In this document: positions 1 to 5,445 of the stretch, in pieces
How the letters are laid out: every line of letters begins with the position of its first letter
How positions within the stretch are numbered: position 1 is the first letter of the stretch
Notes under the pieces: generated by a model
The model's input: only the letters and a program-made list of their open reading frames with translations
Databases searched by the model: none
Told to the model about the DNA's origin: nothing
Source: Bacillota bacterium
GTDB lineage: Bacteria; Bacillota; Clostridia; Christensenellales; CAG-138
DNA: 7,189 bases
Assembly (NCBI GenBank): GCA_023396535.1
Contig: JAEWWD010000132.1
Span: 1-7,189 of the forward strand
Reading direction: 5' to 3'
Program-made: the position numbers and the translations under genes

Positions 1-962
1 CGTATAAGGGTATAGAAGTAGTGAGCAGGGCGTATACTGTGGAAGATGCGCAGCTCGATCAAATCATCGAGCAGGAGCGCGAAAAGGTCGCCCGCTATGT
101 TGAGATGGAACGTCCCGTCGAGCAGGGCGACCGCGTGCTGTTGGATTACTCCGGCAGCGTGGACGGCGTGAAATTCGAGGGCGGTACGGCTGAGGATCAG
201 ACACTCGACATCGGTTCTGGAAGGTTCATTCCGGGCTTTGAGGATCAGCTTATCGGCCTGAACAAGGGCGAAGAGAAGGATATTTCCGTGACATTCCCCG
301 AGGAGTATCACGCTGAAGAGCTCAAGGGCAAGGCCGCCGTTTTCCATGTAGCCATAAAGGGTATCCAGAAAAAGGAGCTGCCCGAGCTGGACGACGAATT
401 CGCGAAGGATATTTCCGAGTTCGATACCCTCGATGAATTGCGCGCGGACAAGCGAGCGGCGCTTGAAAAACGCAACGCCGAGCGCGCCAAGGCGGAGATG
501 GAAGATGAGGCCATCCACAAGGTTGCGGAAAACGCGTCCTTCGGCGTGCCCGATTCCATGACCCAGCGGCAGATGGATTATATGCTCCAGGATCTTGCGT
601 ACCGGCTGTCCATGTCGGGCCTCAAGCTGGAGGATTATTGCAAATACATGGGTACTGACCCGCGGATCCTGCGCGAAGGCTACCGGGCTGAGGCCGAGCA
701 GCGCGTACGTACACAACTTGTGCTTGACGCCGTTTCGAAAGCGGAAGGCATTGCGGCAACAGATGAGGAGTTGGACAAAGAGATCGCCGATTACGCGCAG
801 AACATGGGCGCGCAGACGGAAGAATTCAAGGCGACCCTCAAGGACGATGATTTGGACTATTTCCGGGAGCGCATCGAAGTGCGTAAAACCATAGATTTCA
901 TTATGGCGAACGCCGTAATGGTCGATAAACCGGAAGACAGTGGGGAAAAGGCGGAGGCATGA
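1..962 (+). CDS. tig: Trigger factor, 5'-truncated by window edge
   Basis: Ribosome-associated chaperone and peptidyl-prolyl isomerase that binds nascent chains at the exit tunnel. The reading frame is open from position 3 (first codons read YKGIEV) to the TGA at 960-962, giving about 319 visible residues. Family members are about 430 residues, so the N-terminal ribosome-binding domain lies outside the window. The GTG at 21 is an internal valine, not a start. Counting residues from that GTG, the FKBP-type PPIase domain spans about 34-116 (LDYSGSVDG, FEGG, GSGRFIPGFEDQL, TFPEEYHAEEL). It is followed by the KKELPELDDEFAKD linker typical of trigger factor and then the long helical C-terminal arm domain, which ends in a charged tail. 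clpP follows after 82 nt, the usual order in Bacillota. The identification is secure; the start is not visible. Confidence 0.96.
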   Translation, partial: YKGIEVVSRAYTVEDAQLDQIIEQEREKVARYVEMERPVEQGDRVLLDYSGSVDGVKFEGGTAEDQTLDIGSGRFIPGFEDQLIGLNKGEEKDISVTFPEEYHAEELKGKAAVFHVAIKGIQKKELPELDDEFAKDISEFDTLDELRADKRAALEKRNAERAKAEMEDEAIHKVAENASFGVPDSMTQRQMDYMLQDLAYRLSMSGLKLEDYCKYMGTDPRILREGYRAEAEQRVRTQLVLDAVSKAEGIAATDEELDKEIADYAQNMGAQTEEFKATLKDDDLDYFRERIEVRKTIDFIMANAVMVDKPEDSGEKAEA

Positions 963-1030
963 GGCGGTTGCTTCAGGAAACCAGCGCCTGAGTTGGGGGC
1001 GGTGCGCAATCCGGCGTAAACCTGCAACAA

Positions 1031-1037
1031 AAGGAGG
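1031..1037 (+). promoter_or_regulatory. Ribosome binding site of clpP
   Basis: AAGGAGG lies 7 nt before the ATG at 1045 and is close to a perfect anti-16S match. It fixes the clpP start at 1045 rather than at an upstream in-frame ATG at 940. That longer frame overlaps the end of tig and adds 35 residues with no resemblance to ClpP. Confidence 0.9.
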
Positions 1038-1044
1038 AACGACA

Positions 1045-1629
1045 ATGAGTTTAATACCGATGGTCGTAGAGCAAACCAATCGCGGTGAGCGTTCTTACGA
1101 TATTTATTCGCGCCTGCTCAAGGACAGGATCATATTCCTGGGCGGCGAGGTGACGGATGAGGAAGCGAATCTCATCGTGGCGCAGATGCTGTTTCTGGAG
1201 GCGGAGGATCCCGATAAGGATATCAGCCTGTACATCAACAGTCCCGGCGGTTCCGTGACCGCTGGTATGGCGATCTACGATACCATGCAGTATATCAAGT
1301 GCGATGTATCCACGATCTGCCTTGGCATGGCCGCGTCAATGGGCGCGTTCCTGCTGGCGGCGGGCGCGAAGGGCAAGCGCAAGGCGCTGCCCAACGCCGA
1401 AATCATGATCCATCAGCCCAGTGGCGGCGTGCGCGGCCAGACGACGGATATCAAAATTCAGGCCGAGCGCATGATTGCGATCAAAAAACAATTGAACCAG
1501 ATACTGGCCGAACGCACCGGCCAACCCATAGAACGGGTGGAGATCGATACCGAGCGGGACAACTTCATGACCGCCGAGCAAGCGCAAAAGTACGGCCTGA
1601 TCGATCAGATCATCCCGCCCAGAAGGTAA
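1045..1629 (+). CDS. clpP: ATP-dependent Clp protease proteolytic subunit ClpP
   Basis: Serine protease subunit that assembles into a 14-mer barrel and degrades proteins unfolded by ClpX or another Clp ATPase in the cytoplasm. The 194-residue product matches the family length. The Ser-His-Asp triad is visible: Ser98 in GMAASMGA, His123 in MIHQPSGG and Asp172 in DTERDNFM. Other landmarks are the oxyanion-loop region SPGGSV (66-71) and the N-terminal start MSLIPMVVEQTNRGERSYDI, typical of the axial-loop region. The start is set by AAGGAGG 7 nt upstream. It sits between tig and clpX, with 8 nt to the clpX ATG, so co-transcription with clpX is very likely. No separate promoter stands out in the 82-nt tig-clpP gap. 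All key residues are present and the assignment is secure. Confidence 0.98.
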   Translation: MSLIPMVVEQTNRGERSYDIYSRLLKDRIIFLGGEVTDEEANLIVAQMLFLEAEDPDKDISLYINSPGGSVTAGMAIYDTMQYIKCDVSTICLGMAASMGAFLLAAGAKGKRKALPNAEIMIHQPSGGVRGQTTDIKIQAERMIAIKKQLNQILAERTGQPIERVEIDTERDNFMTAEQAQKYGLIDQIIPPRR

Positions 1630-1637
1630 GGTGAGCT

Positions 1638-2897
1638 ATGCCGAAATATGAGGAAAAGGGCCCCGTCAAGTGCACGTTCTGCGGAAAGACCCAGGATGAA
1701 GTGCATCGGATTATCGCAGGCCCCGGCGTATACATCTGCAATGAGTGCGTAGAGCTTTGCCGCGAAATCATTGAAGAGGATACCGCCACCCAGCCGGTTG
1801 ATCTTTCGGATGTACCAAAACCCCGGGAGATCATGGATGTATTGAATCAATATGTAATCGGCCAGCATGATGCCAAAAAGGCGCTTTCCGTCGCCGTTTA
1901 CAACCATTATAAGCGCATTGGCGCGGGCGCTGCCCGCGACGATGTGGAGCTGCAAAAGAGCAATATCATTATGCTTGGGCCGACGGGCTGCGGCAAGACG
2001 ATATTGGCGCAGACCCTCGCGAAAATACTCAACGTACCTTTTGCCGTGGCGGACGCTACCTCGCTGACCGAGGCAGGTTATGTCGGCGAGGATGTGGAGA
2101 ACATACTGCTCAAGCTTATACAGGCTGCCGATTATGATGTGGAGCGCGCCGAAAAGGGCATTATCTACATCGACGAGATCGACAAAATCGCGCGCAAGAG
2201 CGAGAATCCCTCCATCACGCGCGACGTATCCGGCGAGGGCGTACAGCAGGCGCTGCTGAAGATACTCGAAGGCACCACCGCCAGCGTTCCCCCGCAGGGA
2301 GGCCGCAAGCACCCGCACCAGGAGTTCATACAGATCGATACCACGAACATACTGTTCATTTGCGGCGGCGCGTTCGCGGGCATCGACAGCATCATCAAGC
2401 GCCGTACCGGCGACAAACAGATGGGCTTTGGCGCGGAAGTACAGTCCAACGTCGATAAGGATATCGGCGCGATACTCAAGGACATATTACCGGAGGATCT
2501 TCTCAAGTACGGGCTGATCCCCGAATTTGTCGGCCGTATGCCCATCATCGTTACGCTGCACCAGCTCGACGAGGAGGCGTTGCTCTCCATATTGACGGAG
2601 CCCAAGAATGCGCTGACCCGCCAATATAAGCGCATGTTTGAAATGGACGGCGTGGAGCTCAAGTTCGATGATCTGGCACTTAAGGCGGTTGCACAGAAGG
2701 CGATTGCCCGTAAAACGGGCGCGCGCGGCCTGCGCGCCATACTCGAGGACGTGATGTTGGATGTCATGTACGACATCCCTTCGCGCTCGGATGTGGAAAG
2801 CTGTACCATCACGAAGGAGACCATCGAAAAGACGCAGCCCCCGCTTTTGACGCTGCAGGAAGAAAAGCGGCTGAAATCCGGGGACAGCGCGTCCTGA
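1638..2897 (+). CDS. clpX: ClpX, ATP-dependent unfoldase of the ClpXP protease
   Basis: AAA+ hexameric unfoldase that recognises substrates, pulls them through its pore and delivers them to ClpP. The 419-residue product has the full domain order. The N-terminal C4 zinc-binding domain has Cys12, Cys15, Cys34 and Cys37. Walker A is GPTGCGKT (114-121), pore loop 1 is GYVG (147-150) and Walker B is IIYIDEID (175-182). The RKH pore loop is at 223-225, the ClpP-docking tripeptide is MGF (262-264), the arginine finger is in EFVGR (R300) and sensor 2 is GARGLR (R363). Two details differ from the commonest ClpX sequence: Cys at Walker A position 118, where Ser is usual, and MGF instead of IGF. Both look tolerable. 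The ATG lies 8 nt after the clpP stop, with AAGGTGAG overlapping that stop as ribosome binding site. In many Clostridia a lon gene follows; here transcription meets a hairpin array and a convergent gene. Confidence 0.98.
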   Translation: MPKYEEKGPVKCTFCGKTQDEVHRIIAGPGVYICNECVELCREIIEEDTATQPVDLSDVPKPREIMDVLNQYVIGQHDAKKALSVAVYNHYKRIGAGAARDDVELQKSNIIMLGPTGCGKTILAQTLAKILNVPFAVADATSLTEAGYVGEDVENILLKLIQAADYDVERAEKGIIYIDEIDKIARKSENPSITRDVSGEGVQQALLKILEGTTASVPPQGGRKHPHQEFIQIDTTNILFICGGAFAGIDSIIKRRTGDKQMGFGAEVQSNVDKDIGAILKDILPEDLLKYGLIPEFVGRMPIIVTLHQLDEEALLSILTEPKNALTRQYKRMFEMDGVELKFDDLALKAVAQKAIARKTGARGLRAILEDVMLDVMYDIPSRSDVESCTITKETIEKTQPPLLTLQEEKRLKSGDSAS

Positions 2898-2923
2898 AAC
2901 TGAAAAACCAGACAGAGAATATG

Positions 2924-2949
2924 AAAGCGCCGGAGTGATCCGGCGCTTT
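2924..2949 (+). terminator. Hairpin H1, probable clpX terminator (weak U-tract)
   Basis: An 11-bp perfect stem (arms 2924-2934 and 2939-2949, AAAGCGCCGGA with its complement) encloses a GTGA loop, starting 26 nt after the clpX stop. The plus-strand U-tract is only the TTT inside the stem. Read on the minus strand, the tail is TTTCATATTCT. It is nearly identical to H5 at 3162-3187 (23 of 24 core positions). Confidence 0.65.
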
Positions 2950-3016
2950 AGACTGTCAATAAACCTCTGTTAGCAGAAATGAGGCCATGATTTATGCGAT
3001 CGGAGGCTTTCAATCC

Positions 3017-3051
3017 GTCATTTTGCGGCGACATGCGCGGCGCAAAATGAC
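3017..3051. repeat. Hairpin H2 (inverted repeat)
   Basis: A perfect 11-bp stem has arms GTCATTTTGCG at 3017-3027 and CGCAAAATGAC at 3041-3051. An internal GCG/CGC pairing (3028-3030 with 3036-3038) can extend it around a small loop. There is no U-tract on either side, so simple termination does not explain it. Confidence 0.75.
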
Positions 3052-3060
3052 ACCTTGAAG

Positions 3061-3115
3061 CGTAAGTTGGCGCGACAGGCTTCCTGCAAAGCAGGAAACC
3101 GAGCGCCAACTTGCG
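3061..3115. repeat. Hairpin H3 (two-tier inverted repeat)
   Basis: The outer 13-bp stem pairs 3061-3073 with 3103-3115 and has one G-T wobble. Inside it, a second stem pairs TTCCTGC (3081-3087) with GCAGGAA (3091-3097) around an AAA loop. The two tiers are separated by an asymmetric internal loop. This is the longest and most structured hairpin in the spacer. It has no following U-tract. Confidence 0.75.
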
Positions 3116-3124
3116 CGGTGAACC

Positions 3125-3155
3125 TCGATAAAGTGCCGGTACGGCACTTTATCGA
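3125..3155. repeat. Hairpin H4 (perfect inverted repeat)
   Basis: A 14-bp perfect stem has arms TCGATAAAGTGCCG (3125-3138) and CGGCACTTTATCGA (3142-3155), with only GTA in the loop. It is almost a continuous palindrome. No U-tract follows. Confidence 0.78.
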
Positions 3156-3161
3156 CACGCT

Positions 3162-3188
3162 GAAGCGCCGGAGCGATCCGGCGCTTTT
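3162..3188 (+). terminator. Hairpin H5, second copy of the H1 palindrome with T-run
   Basis: A 10-bp stem (3163-3172 with 3177-3186) plus a G-T pair encloses a GCGA loop and leads into TTTTCT on the plus strand. This makes it a better plus-strand intrinsic terminator than H1. It lies 18 nt beyond the stop of the minus-strand SH3b gene and may also end that transcript, although its minus-strand tail (CTTCAGCG) is poor in U. Confidence 0.65.
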
Positions 3189-3205
3189 CTGTGCAGGAAA
3201 AAACC

Positions 3206-4132
3206 TTATTTCACTGTAATGGTTACGCTGGCCCGAAGCGTGCGTGCAGGCGAGCTGAGGTTGGGGGAATAGCGCATTTCAGCCTCTATCTCGTATGTGC
3301 CGGCGGGAAGGCGCAGCTTAGAATCCGCGAAATACGCTTTGGCAAAGGCCTCGTCCGCGTCGGGGCTGACGCAGCCAACCTTCACAAACTTATACTCGAT
3401 AGGCGTATCCTTTCGGATGGTGGTTTTCGCAAGCTCCAGCGTCGTCGGATACTCGCCGTTAAAATTGCCGCCCGTGATGGGGAAGTATACGAGCTGCTTT
3501 GTACCGTATACGTCGACGCTGCTGCGGCTGCTGATGTTCTTCAGTATCGCGCGAACCTGAATGGGCTCGTTGGCCTTGTAGGTGCTTTTGTCGAGAATCA
3601 GTTCCAGCTTCAGTGTGCCGTTTTCGGCGCTGGCCTTGACTTCCTTTTGGGGTGTGCCGGAGGACTTCTCAACGAGGTACTTGCTGAACACATAGGCGAG
3701 CCTGCCCTTATAGGACACGACGGACCAACTGCCGGATTTACCGATATACTGTACGGATTCACCCGTTTTCAGATACCCGATGGCCGGGTATTTCGTGCTG
3801 TTGGGGCCGGTACGGACGTTGACAGCCGTCGTAGCGACGCGATAGGCAACCGGCACAGCATTCAGATACTGGCTGTACACATAGGCGGTTTTGCCGTTAT
3901 ACAGAATTTTGGACCATGTGCCGGATTTGCCGACATACTGTACGACCTCGCCCTTTTTCAGCGCGCCTATTGCAGGGTATTTGGCGCTGCTGGGGCCGGT
4001 GCGGACGTTGACCGCTGTTGTCGCGATTCGGTAATCGATAGGCGTGGGATTGGAAGATGCCGCGAGCGCCGGAACGGCGAATAAAAGCAGCATTGCAAGC
4101 GCCAATACGCCCGAGATCAGTTTTTTGTACAT
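3206..4132 (-). CDS. Secreted protein with tandem SH3b domains and C-terminal beta-rich domain
   Basis: Predicted exported protein of 308 residues. A Sec signal peptide is clear: MYKK, a hydrophobic core at about 5-20, then PALA-A, with signal peptidase cleavage probable after Ala24. Two bacterial SH3 (SH3b) repeats follow at about 34-92 and 97-154, each opening YR(I/V)ATTAVNVRTGP. The repeat period is 63 residues, and each repeat carries AIGxLKxGExVQYxGKSGxWS and an AYVxSxYL end. In this family SH3b repeats usually bind peptidoglycan or other surface targets. After a Ser/Lys-rich linker (155-170), residues about 173-308 look like one beta-sandwich; its opening (LKLELILDKSTYKANEPI) recalls Ig-like or BsuPI-type domains, which is inference only. 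No hydrolase, sortase signal or membrane anchor is visible, so the cell-wall role is a guess. The start is supported by AGGGAGGT (complement of 4140-4147) 7 nt upstream. It is transcribed alone, convergent to clpX and divergent from rsmD. Confidence 0.9.
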   Translation of the reverse strand: MYKKLISGVLALAMLLLFAVPALAASSNPTPIDYRIATTAVNVRTGPSSAKYPAIGALKKGEVVQYVGKSGTWSKILYNGKTAYVYSQYLNAVPVAYRVATTAVNVRTGPNSTKYPAIGYLKTGESVQYIGKSGSWSVVSYKGRLAYVFSKYLVEKSSGTPQKEVKASAENGTLKLELILDKSTYKANEPIQVRAILKNISSRSSVDVYGTKQLVYFPITGGNFNGEYPTTLELAKTTIRKDTPIEYKFVKVGCVSPDADEAFAKAYFADSKLRLPAGTYEIEAEMRYSPNLSSPARTLRASVTITVK

Positions 4133-4192
4133 ACGAAGTACCTCCCTGTCAGTCTCTGTCCATTAAACGTCTGTATCACGGGGATAGTTGCA

Positions 4193-4207
4193 AGGTATAT
4201 ATTACCT
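4193..4207. promoter_or_regulatory. AT-rich inverted repeat, possible operator or -10 region of SH3b gene
   Basis: AGGTA-TATAT-TACCT is a 5-bp inverted repeat with a 5-nt AT centre, 61 nt upstream of the SH3b start codon. A second pairing, GGTATA (4194-4199) with TATACC (4215-4220), overlaps it. On the minus strand it contains TAATAT, which could act as a -10. No known regulator motif is recognised. Confidence 0.3.
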
Positions 4208-4284
4208 GTGTTTTTATACCCGCTTGGTGCAGCCGCCTGTTACCCGACGGAATGGCAGCCGAAAATGGCTTATGGTTTTTTACG

Positions 4285-4313
4285 TTTGCAGGGGAGGCGA
4301 AATATGATACAAT
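4285..4313 (+). promoter_or_regulatory. Probable sigma-A-type promoter of the rsmD operon
   Basis: TTTGCA (4285-4290) is a partial -35, with 17 bp to TACAAT (4308-4313) as -10. An overlapping TATGAT at 4303-4308 is an alternative -10. The predicted transcription start near 4320 leaves a leader of about 30 nt before the GTG at 4350. Both elements match the consensus only in part. Confidence 0.5.
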
Positions 4314-4349
4314 GAGAGACGAAAAATTGGTATTCTTGGGAGGCTGCGC

Positions 4350-4922
4350 GTGCGTATCATTGCCGGCACGGCGAAGGGCAGGGAGATACTGACCCCGAAG
4401 GGGCGAAATACGCGCCCGACTCTCGGCCGTGTGAAGGAATCGCTGTTCGGCATACTGCAGTTCTCGCTGGATGGCGCGCGCGTGCTGGATCTATACGCCG
4501 GTTCGGGCAGTCTGGGCTTGGAAGCGTTGTCCCGCGGCGCCGCCTTTGCGGTATTCAACGATATGGACCGCGGCTGCTGTGAATTGATAAGCAAAAATAT
4601 CGACTCGCTGGGGTTTACGGGTCAAGCCTCCGTCATGCAGATGGATGCGCTTTTGGCGATCGCCCGCCTCGCGGGCGGACAAGCCTTTGATATCGCGTTT
4701 CTTGACCCGCCTTACCGCATGGGCGCGCAGCAGGCGCTTGAGGAACTGTTTCGCGCCGGACTTGTGGCGCCGGGCGGCAGGGTGATTGTGGAGCATGCGT
4801 GGGAGGATGCGCCGCACACCCTTGGGGAACGGATGATATGCGCGGATGTGCGAAAATATGGAGATACCGGCCTGAGTTTCTTTTTTGCCGGGAACACGAA
4901 CGACAATAATGAGGAAACGTGA
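4350..4922 (+). CDS. rsmD: 16S rRNA (guanine966-N2)-methyltransferase RsmD
   Basis: SAM-dependent enzyme that methylates G966 of 16S rRNA during small-subunit assembly. The 190-residue product fits the family length. It opens with the family signature MRIIAGTAKGREI and the TRPTLGRVKESLFGIL segment (21-36), which recalls the usual TRPT..RVREALFNIL. Rossmann motif I is VLDLYAGSGSLGLEALSRGA (45-64), and the N2-guanine methyltransferase motif IV is LDPPY (118-122). The GTG start at 4350 is supported by GGGAGG (4338-4343) 6 nt upstream, and no in-frame ATG fits better. It is the first gene of a rsmD-coaD-coiled-coil operon, with 13 nt to the coaD start. recG, often the upstream neighbour in Clostridia, is not present here. 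Confidence 0.95.
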   Translation: MRIIAGTAKGREILTPKGRNTRPTLGRVKESLFGILQFSLDGARVLDLYAGSGSLGLEALSRGAAFAVFNDMDRGCCELISKNIDSLGFTGQASVMQMDALLAIARLAGGQAFDIAFLDPPYRMGAQQALEELFRAGLVAPGGRVIVEHAWEDAPHTLGERMICADVRKYGDTGLSFFFAGNTNDNNEET

Positions 4923-4935
4923 CAGGGCGGGTATT

Positions 4936-5445
4936 ATGGAAAGGACGGACCTCAGGTTGAACATAGGCGTTTATCCGGGCAGCTTTGACCCGCTGACGGC
5001 GGGGCATATGGATATTCTGCGGCGCGCCGCCGCGCTGATGGACCGCGTTGTCGTCGCCGTACTGGTCAATTCCGCAAAGCGCCCGTTTTTTACGGTTGAG
5101 GAACGCATTGCGTTCATATCGGCGGCCGTACAGGCGGAAGGGTTAACCAATGTGGAGGCGGGGTCGTTCGGCGGCCTCCTTGTGGACTATGCGGAACAGA
5201 TTGGCGCAAAACACATCGTGCGCGGGCTGCGTGCGGTGATGGATTTTGAGTACGAGTTTCAGATCAGCTCCATGAACAGGCGGCTTGCCCCGCATATCGA
5301 TACCGTTTATTTCATGGCCGAACCCGAGCATTCGTATTTGAGCTCCAGCGTCATACGGGAGGTTTGCGCGCTGGGCGGTTCCATTGACGGATTGGTTCCG
5401 GCGGTAAACCAGAGTATCATTACAGAAAGGTTGACAAAGCGATGA
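4936..5445 (+). CDS. coaD: Phosphopantetheine adenylyltransferase (PPAT)
   Basis: Catalyses the penultimate step of coenzyme A synthesis: 4'-phosphopantetheine plus ATP gives dephospho-CoA plus pyrophosphate. The 169-residue product is slightly longer than the usual ~160 because of about eight extra N-terminal residues. Family motifs are complete: YPGSFDPLTAGH (13-24) with the nucleotidyltransferase TxGH, HIVRGLRAVMDFEYE (93-107), the NRRL segment (114-117) and the HSYLSSSVIREV loop (132-143). The ATG at 4936 is preferred, with a modest GGGCGGG (4925-4931) upstream. In-frame ATGs at 4885 and 4909 overlap rsmD and would add a basic stretch absent from the family. The stop overlaps the next start by 4 nt (ATGA). 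Confidence 0.96.
   Translation: MERTDLRLNIGVYPGSFDPLTAGHMDILRRAAALMDRVVVAVLVNSAKRPFFTVEERIAFISAAVQAEGLTNVEAGSFGGLLVDYAEQIGAKHIVRGLRAVMDFEYEFQISSMNRRLAPHIDTVYFMAEPEHSYLSSSVIREVCALGGSIDGLVPAVNQSIITERLTKR

Larger units (their letters stand above)
2898..3205. other. Hairpin-rich convergent intergenic region
   Basis: About 308 nt between the ends of clpX (plus) and the SH3b gene (minus), with no credible coding frame. It holds five stem-loops in a row: 2924-2949, 3017-3051, 3061-3115, 3125-3155 and 3162-3187. Each is listed separately. The outer two are copies of the same palindrome; the inner three differ in sequence. The region probably ends transcription from both sides. The number of hairpins exceeds what termination needs, so a palindromic repeat element or a structured RNA is possible. 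Confidence 0.8.
4133..4349. other. Divergent intergenic region
   Basis: 217 nt separate the oppositely directed SH3b gene and rsmD. The rsmD side holds a plausible promoter at 4285-4313. The SH3b side holds its ribosome binding site at 4140-4147 and an AT-rich stretch around 4194-4220 with small inverted repeats, which probably contains that gene's promoter or an operator. I could not choose a convincing -35/-10 pair for the minus strand. No small coding frame with a good start signal was seen. Confidence 0.6.

Noticed and set aside
971..992. Possible hairpin in the tig-clpP gap
   Set aside because: The stem is only 5-6 bp with a 9-nt loop and no U-tract, so it is too weak to call an attenuator or terminator.
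940..1044. Upstream in-frame extension of clpP from an ATG at 940
   Set aside because: It overlaps tig, adds 35 residues unlike ClpP, and bypasses the near-perfect AAGGAGG placed for the ATG at 1045.
1605..2318. 237-codon open frame on the minus strand inside clpX
   Set aside because: It is antisense to conserved ClpX motifs and shows no domain features.
3191..4084. Long open frame (297 codons) on the plus strand opposite the SH3b gene
   Set aside because: Its product has no recognisable domain, and the opposite strand has a clear signal peptide, tandem SH3b repeats and a good ribosome binding site. It is a shadow of that gene.
5431..5436. TTGACA hexamer at the end of coaD, a possible internal promoter
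   Set aside because: No -10-like hexamer lies 16-18 bp downstream, and the next gene overlaps coaD, so coupled expression explains it better.
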